The notes: generated by a model from the letters alone, not told the origin. A DNA stretch of 64,000 bases from Bacteroidetes bacterium HGW-Bacteroidetes-2 (GCA_002842575.1 PHDJ01000004.1:1-64000), one strand, 5' to 3'. Shown: positions 8,587 through 17,336, counted from the first letter of the stretch. Made by a program: numbers and translations.

Positions 8587-8601
8587 GGTAGTAAAAAATA
8601 A

Positions 8602-9075
8602 TTATACGGAATTGTCTCTTAAATAGGATACATTTTTATGGTCAGATTCCATTAAACCCTGTTGTTTTGTTATTATTTTTATTTGTTTAATAGTAATGTT
8701 TTTAGAGTTCTTTTTTTGTAAAACTTTATGATAAGCTTTTTTAACAATTTCTTCACCATATTTGCAATAATCCAAAATTCTTTTACGACCGTAGTTAGAA
8801 AGTGCAACATTAATTATCATCCAAAAAGTAAATATTTTACCAGTTACAGAAAAATTATTTAAAATATCTCCATCTAATTGTTGAACCTCATTTTCAAGTT
8901 CTACATTGCATTTTTGACTAGTTTTGATGCAACCTGTAAAAAAAGTTTTTAAATCTTTATAACGAGTTCCATTAAATGCAGTTTTATAAACATCAATTCT
9001 ATTGTGGTTTATTTCTAGCAATTTTCTTAAAACATGTATGGAAATATCTGTATTCAAAGTTTTTATTTTAATCAT
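8602..9075 (-). CDS. PA2169-type four-helix-bundle protein (DUF2383)
   Basis: The 157-residue all-helical protein follows the DUF2383 pattern: LRKLLEINHNRIDVYKTA, then helices with FFTGCIKTSQKCNVELE. Next comes the conserved KIFTFWMIINVALSNYGRKRIL, then YCKYGEEIVKKAYHKVL. There is no metal-binding ferritin motif. Members are stress-induced cytosolic proteins of unknown role. The C-terminal 25 residues are more Lys- and Asn-rich than usual. It converges with murA; the gap is 15 bases. Confidence 0.75.
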   Translation of the reverse strand: MIKIKTLNTDISIHVLRKLLEINHNRIDVYKTAFNGTRYKDLKTFFTGCIKTSQKCNVELENEVQQLDGDILNNFSVTGKIFTFWMIINVALSNYGRKRILDYCKYGEEIVKKAYHKVLQKKNSKNITIKQIKIITKQQGLMESDHKNVSYLRDNSV

Positions 9076-9108
9076 TAGTTAGTTATGCTTTAATTATTTT
9101 GCGCGTAA

Positions 9109-9522
9109 TTATAAATTGTTTTTATAATCAGATGCAATAAACATTCCCGTATAAGTTTCTTTTGTATCAGGAAATTTCAACAAATTGCAAGCATTAGGCA
9201 GATTATAATTTTCTTCGGAATTTTTAAATGAAAAAATTTCTGTAAAAATGATAGTTCTATTTGATGGATATGCTAAATTCCATACCATTCTTCTTTCACT
9301 GTTTTCATTTGGATCACCATATTTTTTTATCAAATATTTTATAGCTATAACCGATTCATTGGACCAATTGTCCATCCAGTTTGGCATTGGTAAAATGGGT
9401 TCATTAATAGGGATAAACCTGTTCTGTATACTCACATAAGAATATGTTGGTATATTTTGAGCATTTAAATTTCCTAAACAGATACAAAAAACAACCGTAA
9501 GCAAAAGGAGTAAATTTTTCAT
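9109..9522 (-). CDS. secreted protein of unknown function
   Basis: The 137-residue product starts with a signal peptide (MKNLLLLLTVVFCICLGNLNAQ; cleavage likely after Ala21). The mature part has no family I recognise. It has one cysteine at CNLLKF, a Trp/Pro-rich stretch PMPNWMDNWSNES and mixed hydrophobic segments. It could be periplasmic. It precedes the four-helix-bundle gene on the same strand with a 33-base gap. Confidence 0.6.
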   Translation of the reverse strand: MKNLLLLLTVVFCICLGNLNAQNIPTYSYVSIQNRFIPINEPILPMPNWMDNWSNESVIAIKYLIKKYGDPNENSERRMVWNLAYPSNRTIIFTEIFSFKNSEENYNLPNACNLLKFPDTKETYTGMFIASDYKNNL

Positions 9523-9966
9523 GATGTTATATTTTAATTTGTTATTTTTAATTAAGAAAATAAATACGTTTTAAAAACCAACCCCTCTCTTGCCTCACAC
9601 ATAGAGAAAGGTTGGGGATTAATATTTTCAATTTTTATTCTATTTAATAATTTTTTTAAACAATATAAAATTTTATAAATAAACTATGTTTTATTTGTGA
9701 ATTGCTAAAATTGTTAATGTATTAGTAGAAATATATGAGTAAAGGTGTGAAATATTTAAAGATATTTTGTTACATTAAATTTTGAAAATGTTATATTAAT
9801 CACACATTTTTAAAATACAAGTATTTAATAACAATTTAAGGAAATCAAGAGGTACACGAAAGGAATATATATATATATATATAAATTTTGAAAATGAAGA
9901 AATAGATAAAGGGTATCTATAAATAGAAGAAAAAATAAAGGAAAAGAAAATGAAATTATATTGGGT
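9523..9966. other. 444-bp AT-rich intergenic region
   Basis: No open frame or RNA gene is seen. It contains an imperfect inverted repeat at about 9577-9617: CCAACC with GGTTGG, and TCTCT with AGAGA either side of a 12-base loop. It also holds a dinucleotide (AT)9 run at 9865-9882. The rest is low-complexity A/T. Confidence 0.5.
9865..9882. repeat. (AT)9 dinucleotide repeat
   Basis: Nine uninterrupted AT units in the leader-free gap between two minus-strand genes. Such tracts are prone to slippage. It lies downstream of the cupin gene, so it is unlikely to switch it. Confidence 0.9.
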
Positions 9967-10335
9967 CTAACTCACCTCTTCATACCCACTTTTGATAATC
10001 GTAGAAATCATTTTGAAACGAACATTAGCTTTTATAGTATTTCTTGAATGTGCTGGAATAATAATAGATTGCCCAGTATCTAGATGATTAGAAACATCAT
10101 TTATTAATACTTCTGCTTTGCCATCGATAACTTGAATAAAGGTATCAAAGGGCGATATTTTTTCCATTAAAGTTTCTCCAGTATCAAAAGAAACTGCACT
10201 TACATTTCCTGTTGATTTTTTAATTATAGTTTTGATTAATACAGAGTTAGGAATGTATTCAATAATTTCAACTACAATAAAAACTTTAGATTTTTGATAT
10301 TCTACTTCCTGTGTTGGTTCTTTTTCTTTTGACAT
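9967..10335 (-). CDS. small cupin-domain protein
   Basis: The 122-residue protein is a single beta barrel of cupin type: the first motif region DTGETLMEKISPFDTFIQVIDG (about 51-72), then AEVLINDVSNHLDTGQSIIIPAHSRNTI. The second-motif histidine H95 is seen, but the first motif lacks the usual His pair, so metal binding is doubtful. There is no signal peptide. It is located 163 bases downstream of an AraC regulator on the same strand. The role is unknown; a small-molecule sensor or stress protein is plausible. Confidence 0.7.
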   Translation of the reverse strand: MSKEKEPTQEVEYQKSKVFIVVEIIEYIPNSVLIKTIIKKSTGNVSAVSFDTGETLMEKISPFDTFIQVIDGKAEVLINDVSNHLDTGQSIIIPAHSRNTIKANVRFKMISTIIKSGYEEVS

Positions 10336-10497
10336 TTTTTATTTTATTAAATTTTACCTGTAAACTTTAAATGGGTGTTGAAATAGATTTTTTCATACTA
10401 ATAAAATAAAAATGCTGTATTCTATTTAAATAATTCCGTGCTAAGGTGGTGCTATTTGTTTAATATATATTAGTTAAAAGCATTTTAAAATGAAGAA

Positions 10498-11058
10498 TTA
10501 TATATTTTCTAGGTTTTGATTTCTTTTGTGCTTTAACTCTTTATAATATGAAGGAGAAAGTCCATTAATTTTTTTAAATTGGTTAGATAGATGAGCTACA
10601 CTGCTGTAATGTAGTTTATAAGAAATTTCAGTAAGCGTAAGTTGGTCATATAAAAGTAATTCTTTTACTTTTTCAATCTTATGAAAAATAATGTATTGCT
10701 GAATGGTTATGCCTTTTACTTCAGAAAAAGTATTCGCAAGATAGGTATAATCATAATTTAATTTTTCGGAAATGTATGTTGAATAATTAACTTTTGGAAT
10801 TTCATCTTGGTAATGAATCATTTCAATTATAATGTTTTTTATTTTTTCAATTAAGATGCTTTTTGAATCATCTAGAAGCTCTAATCCCGATTTTAAAAGA
10901 TTTATTTTAAGTGTATCATGCTGTTCAAGAGTAATGTCTTCCATTATTTCTGCCGATCCTAATTCAACATTAATATACCTTAAGCCAAGTTTCTTCAGCT
11001 CTTCTTTAACTAGCATTTTGCAACGCAGGCTAACCATGTATTTAATGTATAGTTTCAT
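10498..11058 (-). CDS. AraC family transcriptional regulator
   Basis: The C-terminal half has two helix-turn-helix units: YTYLANTFSEVKGITIQQYI (about 104-123) and LTEISYKLHYSSVAHLSNQF (142-161). They end with the AraC signature KKINGLSPSYYKEL. The N-terminus MKLYIKYMVSLRCKM resembles a small beta-alpha domain with one cysteine (C13). It could respond to a ligand or metal, but no effector is evident. It is transcribed away from the redox cluster that begins at 11686. The 627-bp gap between them holds a long dyad, so it is a candidate regulator of that cluster. Confidence 0.85.
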   Translation of the reverse strand: MKLYIKYMVSLRCKMLVKEELKKLGLRYINVELGSAEIMEDITLEQHDTLKINLLKSGLELLDDSKSILIEKIKNIIIEMIHYQDEIPKVNYSTYISEKLNYDYTYLANTFSEVKGITIQQYIIFHKIEKVKELLLYDQLTLTEISYKLHYSSVAHLSNQFKKINGLSPSYYKELKHKRNQNLENI

Positions 11059-11685
11059 AAATTACCAGTTTTTGAATTGCTTTACTTGGTTGTTTAAAAA
11101 AGCTTAGAATTTTTAAATCGATAAAATTTAGCAATCCTTCATTAACTTAGTATTCTTTAATTAAAACATATTATTTTGAATATCCTACTACGGATTAATT
11201 GTATTGTTTTTAGCTTCTCAATCATACATTTAATTTGATTTAATGTTTGCTAATTTCAATAATTATATTAAGATATTATTACAAAATAAACAAGAAATCT
11301 TACATATATCTTAGTTTAATGTAAAGAAAGTGGGGTGATTTATGAATACCTGTTTAAAAAGTTCTGGCATACTTAATAAAAATAAAATATTCTATCCATA
11401 TGATATAAATTAGGACTACTAAATTTCAATCTATCATTAGATTTAAACAAGAAGATATACTTATAAAAAAAATTACTGCATTTATGGAATATTTTTTAAA
11501 ACATAAATGTTTTTAACATAAAAATTTTAAACAAAAATAAGGTTTTTAAAAAACATATAGAGCAGGTGTTAATTTTATATTATATGACATTTGTCATATA
11601 ATACAGTAGTAATAATTAAGAAATTTACACCATAATATTTTAAAATCATTTCAACCCAAAAATTATTTATAAAATTCAACTAATT
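11059..11685. other. 627-bp divergent intergenic region
   Basis: The gap between the divergent AraC gene and the redox cluster has no convincing coding frame or structured RNA. It is extremely AT-rich. The one distinct element is the dyad at 11578-11603. Promoters for the cluster should lie in the last 150 bases, but no clean TTG/TAnnTTTG pair was found. Confidence 0.5.
11578..11603. promoter_or_regulatory. 12-bp-arm dyad, probable operator
   Basis: The core TATATGACA-TT-TGTCATATA is a perfect inverted repeat with a 2-base centre. The symmetry extends three further bases on each side. It sits 82 bases before the first ATG of the redox cluster. Size and TGACA/TGTCA half-sites suit a dimeric regulator such as a CRP/FNR-type protein, but no family assignment is secure. 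Confidence 0.55.
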
Positions 11686-12561
11686 ATGAAAACACAAAAA
11701 AAACTTTATTTATTTATTTTAGGTATTCTATTTATGGGACTCCAAAGTTGTACCCATGATGATCGCGACACCGTAATACCTGTTCCAGTTGATGAAGATC
11801 AAATAGCATATGATGCTGCAGATATGATTAATGGAAGTAGATTGTATAACGATTTTACAAAAGCTGAAACTGGCTTTGTAGCACCTAATGATCCCGCAGT
11901 AGTTCTTGAAAACATTACAGGTTTTAAGGATTTTTACAGATGTAAACAATGTCACGCCTGGGATCAAAAAGCAAGATTTGGATCCTACATTAACAGAGCT
12001 CCAAATGCTACAAGACCTGATATATCCTCTGTTCAATTAACAAATTTGACCTATGCAGACATAAGTATTTTGTTTGAAAAAATAAAAAATACCGGTGGTG
12101 CAGCTGTAGATCCTGCAAGAACTGCAGACGGTACAAACCCTGCATTAGGCGGTAATAATCACCCTGATTATGGAACTATACTTTCCGATGCCTTAATATG
12201 GGATTTGGTTAAATTTTTAAAAGAAGGAGCTCTTGATACAGATGAATTATATGCTATAAATACAGTAGGAACCTATCCAACAGGCTCAAGAACCTTTACC
12301 GATTTAGGCAGAAATGGTAATGCCACCGCTGGGAATGCCTTTTATGCAGCTAAATGTGCAAGTTGCCATGGTGCAGATGGTACAACCATTCCATTAGGAG
12401 GGAATACCTTAGGAAAATTTACCAGATCTAATCCGCACGAAGTACAACACAAAGTGGTTTCTGGTCAACTAGGATCTTCCATGGGATCTACCCCTACAAC
12501 ACTTGAAGAAATGAAAAACCTTTATAAAGCACTGAGCAATCAAACTGTATATCCTGACTAA
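11686..12561 (+). CDS. diheme c-type cytochrome lipoprotein
   Basis: A lipoprotein signal ends in LQSC (Cys22), so the 291-residue protein should be anchored to a membrane facing the periplasm. Two heme c sites are seen: CKQCH (86-90) in an N-terminal domain and CASCHG (224-229) in a classic C-terminal cytochrome c domain. A possible axial Met is in QLGSSMGSTP. The arrangement resembles periplasmic diheme electron carriers such as TsdA-like proteins, but the substrate is unknown. It is the first gene of a plus-strand run of eight; a 116-base gap with an 18-bp inverted repeat follows. Confidence 0.85.
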   Translation: MKTQKKLYLFILGILFMGLQSCTHDDRDTVIPVPVDEDQIAYDAADMINGSRLYNDFTKAETGFVAPNDPAVVLENITGFKDFYRCKQCHAWDQKARFGSYINRAPNATRPDISSVQLTNLTYADISILFEKIKNTGGAAVDPARTADGTNPALGGNNHPDYGTILSDALIWDLVKFLKEGALDTDELYAINTVGTYPTGSRTFTDLGRNGNATAGNAFYAAKCASCHGADGTTIPLGGNTLGKFTRSNPHEVQHKVVSGQLGSSMGSTPTTLEEMKNLYKALSNQTVYPD

Positions 12562-12579
12562 AGCAGGCAATCTTAAAAT

Positions 12580-12640
12580 AAATCTAATTTAGAATTTAGC
12601 AAAGTCCCTAGGTGGTTTTACAAAATTCTAAATTAGATTT
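12580..12640. repeat. 18-bp perfect inverted repeat between cytochrome genes
   Basis: AAATCTAATTTAGAATTT (12580-12597) and its exact reverse complement (12623-12640) flank a 25-base loop. There is no T run after the stem, so this is not a typical terminator. It could block exonucleases or set relative expression of the upstream diheme cytochrome and the downstream genes. Confidence 0.8.
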
Positions 12641-12676
12641 CCTAAGAAACCAAATAGAAACTAAAAAACAATAAAA

Positions 12677-13054
12677 ATGAAAAAAATATTTCAATTTTTG
12701 CTTGTGATAGGAATGAGTTTGATGACTTTCTCATGTTATTATGATGAATTAACAGATCAAACTAATCTTCCATTACCTCAAAATATATCGTTCCAAGATC
12801 AGGTGCAACCTATATTTACTCAAAACTGTGTTAATTGTCATAATGGAAATCAAAATCCAGATTTGCGCTCAGGCAATTCATTTAATGCATTGCTTAGTGG
12901 TGGCTTTGTGATTTCATCAGATTCTGAAAACAGTGTTTTATATAAAAGTTTAATAGGACAAGGAGCACCACTTATGCCACCAAGTGGTGGCATAAGTCAA
13001 ACTAAAATAAATGTAGTAAAACAGTGGATTGACGAAGGTGCACTTAATAACTAA
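12677..13054 (+). CDS. monoheme cytochrome lipoprotein (PSCyt1-like)
   Basis: The 125-residue protein has a lipoprotein signal ending FSC (Cys20) and one heme-binding site CVNCH (51-55). The preceding VQPIFTQN and the C-terminal GAPLMPPSGG...VVKQWIDEGA are typical of planctomycete-type small cytochrome c domains. The Met in PLMPP is the likely axial ligand. It is periplasmic and membrane-anchored. It precedes the DUF5777 barrel by 16 bases, suggesting a surface or outer-membrane electron route. A 12-bp hairpin (12970-12997) lies inside its coding sequence. Confidence 0.85.
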   Translation: MKKIFQFLLVIGMSLMTFSCYYDELTDQTNLPLPQNISFQDQVQPIFTQNCVNCHNGNQNPDLRSGNSFNALLSGGFVISSDSENSVLYKSLIGQGAPLMPPSGGISQTKINVVKQWIDEGALNN

Positions 13055-13070
13055 TCTCAAAAATATACAA

Positions 13071-13919
13071 ATGAAAAGATATAAATCAATTCTAGCAGTG
13101 GCATTTATTTTTCCACTTATGATTTTTGCCCAGGAAGATGCAGATGCTACTGAAGAAACAGTAAAACTTGAAAGAGCGGCTTTTGAAAGTACTGCACTCA
13201 TTGAAAATCAAACCGATGTGCTCAATACAAAAGGGACATTAGAAATGACCATGAATCACCGTTTTGACATGGTGGATAGTGATAATTCACTTATTGGGCT
13301 TTATGGAGCTGCAAACATTCGGATTGCTTTAAGTTATGCTATTCATGATAGAATAACCGTAGGATTTGGAACCACAAAAGATAACCGATTACAAGATTTT
13401 AATCTTAAAGGTGCCATATTAAGACAAACCCGAGGTAATGAAATGCCAATAAGCGTTAGTTATTATGGAAACTTTACTATTGACGCCAGACAAAAAAATC
13501 AAGATCTTTTTTACCATACAGAAGACAGATATTCTTTTTTTAACCAACTAATTATTTCAAAACGATTCACTAGAAATATATCCTTTATGGTAGCACCAAG
13601 TTTGTCACACTATAATTTGGTTGAAAACACTATGAAAAATGACATGTTTGCAATAGCCTTTGGTGGTCGTGCAAAAATTAGCCCACAAACCTCTATCATA
13701 GCCGAATATAATCAACCAATTACTACCTTTGATTCAGGAACACCTGAACCTGGAGTTAGTTTAGGTTTGGAGTTTTCAACAGGATCACATGCATTTCAGG
13801 TTTTTATTACTAACTATAAAGGAATCGTAGCGCAAAAAAACAATATGTTTAATCAAAACAATTTTTTTGATGGCGATTTCATGATTGGTTTTAACATAAC
13901 CCGATTATGGCATTTATAA
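13071..13919 (+). CDS. DUF5777-type outer-membrane beta-barrel protein
   Basis: The start is the ATG at 13071 (MKRYKSILAVAFIFPLMIF), because the 14 codons before it in frame are not leader-like. The 282-residue protein has a signal peptide, a short acidic linker, then alternating amphipathic strands: LEMTMNHRFDMVD, GLYGAANIRIALSY, ITVGFGTTKDNRLQDFN, and a final strand FMIGFNITRLWHL. This matches the Bacteroidetes DUF5777 family, predicted outer-membrane barrels often encoded with cytochromes. In this operon it could act as a pore or scaffold for the cytochromes; that is inference. Confidence 0.78.
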   Translation: MKRYKSILAVAFIFPLMIFAQEDADATEETVKLERAAFESTALIENQTDVLNTKGTLEMTMNHRFDMVDSDNSLIGLYGAANIRIALSYAIHDRITVGFGTTKDNRLQDFNLKGAILRQTRGNEMPISVSYYGNFTIDARQKNQDLFYHTEDRYSFFNQLIISKRFTRNISFMVAPSLSHYNLVENTMKNDMFAIAFGGRAKISPQTSIIAEYNQPITTFDSGTPEPGVSLGLEFSTGSHAFQVFITNYKGIVAQKNNMFNQNNFFDGDFMIGFNITRLWHL

Positions 13920-13928
13920 AAACACATT

Positions 13929-14195
13929 ATGAAAAAATCATCTAAAAAAACAAAGAATCAAATTAGTAGAAGAGGATTTTTACCGATGCTAGGAGGGGGG
14001 TTAATCCTTCCTCTTCTCGGTTTTGGAAAAGCCTCACCTGAGGTGCTTGGAGAAGATAGTGATGCTTACCAGACCATGCTTAAAGCTGACGGTACAACGG
14101 TAAGAGTAAAAAAAAGCGTGTTGGAAAAATCAAAAGTAATTGAAAAAAATATTTCCAATAAATCCTTTTTAGGATGGTTGAATAAAGATAAATAG
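13929..14195 (+). CDS. small Tat-signal protein
   Basis: The 88-residue product carries a twin-arginine leader NQISRRGFLPMLGGGLILP (12-30) and then only about 45 mature residues. These include YQTMLKADGTTVRVKKSVL, a short module that recurs just after the Tat leader of the next gene (ELMSTDGHIMQVPSSEV). It has no cysteines for a cluster. It may be an assembly or anchoring partner of the ferredoxin subunit 6 bases downstream. No function is known. Confidence 0.8.
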   Translation: MKKSSKKTKNQISRRGFLPMLGGGLILPLLGFGKASPEVLGEDSDAYQTMLKADGTTVRVKKSVLEKSKVIEKNISNKSFLGWLNKDK

Positions 14196-14201
14196 AGTAT
14201 T

Positions 14202-15140
14202 ATGCAAGAAGACAAAAAGAAATCAAGGCGTAAATTTTTTGAATTAGGCATTAAGTTTGGCTTACTCGCATCTGTTGGTACAGTTGCTGTAGCAAAGGCA
14301 TTTGATGACGAGGAAAATTCAGGAATGATAGAACTTATGTCCACCGATGGTCATATAATGCAAGTGCCTTCTTCTGAGGTTCACGATATGGGACATATCC
14401 AAAAGGATGGTTATGATCCAAGAGCTGGATTTCCAAATAAAAAGTTTGTAATGGTAGTGGATTTAGCCAAGTGTAAAAATGCACTTAAATGCCAAGAATC
14501 TTGTAATAAAAACCATTACATCACAGGTGAAAATGCTTGGCTGAAAGTATATAAAATGCAGGAGTCTGAAAAAACTGCACCTTATTTTATGCCAACACTT
14601 TGCCAGCATTGCGATAAACCACCCTGTGTTAAAGTATGTCCTGTTGATGCCACTTTTAAACGCCAAGATGGAATTGTTTTGATAGATAATGAGCGTTGTA
14701 TTGGTTGCAGGTTTTGTATGGCAGCTTGTCCTTATTCAACAAGAGTTTTTAACTGGAATGAGCCTGATCAGCCACAAGCTGCTCACACAGGCACATATAC
14801 TCCAGACCACACGGGTAAACCAAGTGTAAAAGGTACGGTAGATAAATGCGATTTTTGCCCTCATAAAATTGATATGGGTGAACTTCCACACTGTGTTACA
14901 GCCTGCCCTAATGACGTTTATTCCTTTGGTGACATTTATGAAGATGCAGTAACCAATGGAAGTGGACAAACATTTAAACTAAGCGCACTTTTAAAAGAAC
15001 GATCTGGTCACCGATTGTTAGAAGGATTAGGTACCGAACCTAGCGTTTATTATTTACCCCCAACAGAAAGACTTGTTGAATTTGAAGAAGGTATGGAAAA
15101 CTACACGGAATTTCAATCTGTCAAAAAAACTGAAGAATAA
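14202..15140 (+). CDS. Tat-exported 4Fe-4S ferredoxin subunit (DmsB/NrfC/PhsB type)
   Basis: A twin-arginine leader (KKSRRKFFELG) is followed by a 312-residue iron-sulfur protein with four cysteine groups. These are CKNALKCQESC, CQHCDKPPCVKVCPV, CIGCRFCMAACPY and CDFCPHKIDMGELPHCVTACP. That is the four-cluster pattern of electron-transfer subunits in membrane oxidoreductases. It should lie on the periplasmic side and exchange electrons with the NrfD protein, whose ATG overlaps its stop codon (TAATG). The usual molybdopterin catalytic partner is not encoded next to it. Confidence 0.92.
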   Translation: MQEDKKKSRRKFFELGIKFGLLASVGTVAVAKAFDDEENSGMIELMSTDGHIMQVPSSEVHDMGHIQKDGYDPRAGFPNKKFVMVVDLAKCKNALKCQESCNKNHYITGENAWLKVYKMQESEKTAPYFMPTLCQHCDKPPCVKVCPVDATFKRQDGIVLIDNERCIGCRFCMAACPYSTRVFNWNEPDQPQAAHTGTYTPDHTGKPSVKGTVDKCDFCPHKIDMGELPHCVTACPNDVYSFGDIYEDAVTNGSGQTFKLSALLKERSGHRLLEGLGTEPSVYYLPPTERLVEFEEGMENYTEFQSVKKTEE

Positions 15141-16453
15141 TGAAACCATATGATAAATTAATACAAGACCTCGCTCCCCAAAAATTTGGAATGCGTGGCA
15201 AAATTTGGATAGCCTTTTTATTAGTAGTTATTCTAGCAGCACTATATGCTTATTATCAACAATTTGATAAAGGTTTAATCATCACAGGTATGCGCGATTA
15301 TGCATTGTGGGGAGTCTATATTTCAAACTTTGTTTTTTTTGTGGCTATTAGTTTAGTAGGCTCTTTGGTTACTGCTATTTTAAGACTTTCTGGAGTTAAA
15401 TGGAGTACACCCCTTACCAGAATATCTGAAGTTATAGCCGTAGCAGCTATTATTATGGCAGGCCTTACCATCATCATTGATATGGGTCGTCCTGACAGGA
15501 TTTACAATATTTTTTTACACGGCAGATTACAGTCGCCAATTATTTGGGATGTTTTAGTAATAACAACCTATTTATTGATTAGTATCTTGTTATTGTATTA
15601 CCCTCTTTTACCCGATTTTGCAATTTTAAAAAAATACTTTAGTAACAAACCAAAATTAAGTAAATGGTATGGCAAACTTTCGTTAAAATGGACAGGTACT
15701 AAAAAACAAACTAGTATTTATAATTCATCTATAAAAACACTTTCCATTTTAATTATTCCTGTTGCTTTCGGAATACATACAGTTACGGCTTGGCTTTTTG
15801 CTACTACGTATCGTCCGGGGTGGGATAGCACCAATTTTGGACCCTATTTTATAGCTGGCGCTTTTGTTGCCGGAGCTGGAGCAGTTGTGGTAATTATGTT
15901 TGTTTTAAGAAAAATATATCATCTTGAAAATTATATCACCGATTTGCACTTTGATAAAATGGGTAAATTATTGGTTCTGTTATGTTTGGTTTATTTGTAT
16001 TTCAATGTAAACGAATACTTAATTCCCGCCTATAAAAGTACAAACGAAGAATCTGCACATTTAGAAGAACTGTTTTTTGGTAGTTATGCACCTTTATTTT
16101 GGACAGTTATTATAGGTGGTTTAATTGTGCCAGTAATAGCTTTAGTTTTTCCAAAAGGAAGAAAACCACTGCCCCTTTTTATTATTGCATTGTTAGTAGT
16201 ACTTGGAGCCTGGTGGAAACGATATATTATTGTAACACCAACCTTACTCCATCCATTTTTACCCATTCAAGGCGTTCCTGAAAGCTGGAGGCATTATTTT
16301 CCTACCGGTTTAGAGTGGACCATCACTTTTGGCACTTTAGCTTCGGCACTGCTTATTATGACTATTTTGTTTCGTTATTTACCCATTATTCCAATACACG
16401 AAACTGCTGAAGAAAGAGGAATTTTAGAACATGATAAAACCGAAACATTATGA
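15140..16453 (+). CDS. nrfD: NrfD/polysulfide-reductase-type integral membrane subunit
   Basis: The 437-residue protein has about ten membrane segments. It opens with the family's MRDYALWGVYISNFVFFVAIS, then DMGRPDRIYNI, WLFATTYRPGWDS and a final segment before a polar tail. NrfD-type proteins exchange electrons between (mena)quinol and a periplasmic ferredoxin subunit; the length matches ActC/HmeP-like members more than short NrfD. It overlaps both neighbours by a few bases, so it is tightly coupled with the ferredoxin and the anchored periplasmic protein. Confidence 0.9.
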   Translation: MKPYDKLIQDLAPQKFGMRGKIWIAFLLVVILAALYAYYQQFDKGLIITGMRDYALWGVYISNFVFFVAISLVGSLVTAILRLSGVKWSTPLTRISEVIAVAAIIMAGLTIIIDMGRPDRIYNIFLHGRLQSPIIWDVLVITTYLLISILLLYYPLLPDFAILKKYFSNKPKLSKWYGKLSLKWTGTKKQTSIYNSSIKTLSILIIPVAFGIHTVTAWLFATTYRPGWDSTNFGPYFIAGAFVAGAGAVVVIMFVLRKIYHLENYITDLHFDKMGKLLVLLCLVYLYFNVNEYLIPAYKSTNEESAHLEELFFGSYAPLFWTVIIGGLIVPVIALVFPKGRKPLPLFIIALLVVLGAWWKRYIIVTPTLLHPFLPIQGVPESWRHYFPTGLEWTITFGTLASALLIMTILFRYLPIIPIHETAEERGILEHDKTETL

Positions 16454-17331
16454 TGAAGTTAGTTACTTTTCGCAGCAAATTAGCCACGCTACTTTTTATG
16501 ACATTATTTGCTTTTTTTGGCACAAAAGCATACAGTCAAGACGATAAAATAGGTGCTAGAATCACCATTGAATATGTGAAAGTTGTAAATGAAAACTCCT
16601 TCATAAAATTATCTGCTATTTTCAGAGGAGAGGATGGTTTTGAACCTTGCCAGAATTTAAACTTTACTATTTATAAAGTTGAAGTTGACAAAGATGATGA
16701 GGAGCTTAATGCCGAAGTAAAAATAGGCGAAGCAAAGACAAACTATGATGGAAAAGCAACATTTATTGTGCCCCCAGAATTTATTACAATAACCAATGAT
16801 TTTATTGTTAGAATTGAAGACAGTGAAATGTATGAAGACGATGAAGAAACCATAACCGTTGTAAATGCCAATATGGAAGCGTCTATCGTTGAAATAGATA
16901 GCATATATCACATTCAAGCACGGTTATTTACTTTAGAAGATGAACCCATTGCAGAGGAGGAAATTAAAGTAGGTCTAAAACGTCTATTTGGCAGTCTAAC
17001 TGTTGGTGAAGACGATAGTTACACTACCGATGAAGATGGATCTATATTGGTTCCAATACAAGAAGGATTTACAGGAATTGATGGAAAACTAACCTTTGAA
17101 ATAGTTCTTAAGGAAAGTGATGACTTTGGCACGATAATCGCATATATTAACTCAGATATTGGTGTTCCTATTAAAGATGAATCCACATTCAATCAAAGAA
17201 CGATGTGGTCGCCACCTACAAAGACTCCTTTATTTTTATGGATAGTACCTAACATTTTGTTGGTTGGAATCTGGGCCATTTTGTTATTTTTGGTTATTAA
17301 CTTATTTAAAATTTATAAATCTAAAATTTAA
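16450..17331 (+). CDS. membrane-anchored periplasmic protein with Ig-like segments
   Basis: The 293-residue protein has a signal peptide (cleavage likely after TKAYSQ). About 210 residues of beta-rich acidic sequence follow, in which two halves each contain a DGKATFIVP / DGKLTFEIVL type strand. A C-terminal membrane helix (about 265-287, LFLWIVPNILLVGIWAILL) and a short positive tail end it. There are no cysteines for heme apart from one isolated Cys. I do not recognise the family. Its 4-bp overlap with the nrfD gene suggests a structural subunit of the same complex. Confidence 0.75.
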   Translation: MMKLVTFRSKLATLLFMTLFAFFGTKAYSQDDKIGARITIEYVKVVNENSFIKLSAIFRGEDGFEPCQNLNFTIYKVEVDKDDEELNAEVKIGEAKTNYDGKATFIVPPEFITITNDFIVRIEDSEMYEDDEETITVVNANMEASIVEIDSIYHIQARLFTLEDEPIAEEEIKVGLKRLFGSLTVGEDDSYTTDEDGSILVPIQEGFTGIDGKLTFEIVLKESDDFGTIIAYINSDIGVPIKDESTFNQRTMWSPPTKTPLFLWIVPNILLVGIWAILLFLVINLFKIYKSKI

Positions 17332-17336
17332 TTATT

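Noticed and set aside
9577-9617. Rho-independent terminator of the cupin or secreted-protein gene
   Set aside because: The inverted repeat is imperfect, lacks a T run in the needed orientation and lies upstream of the secreted-protein gene rather than after a stop codon.
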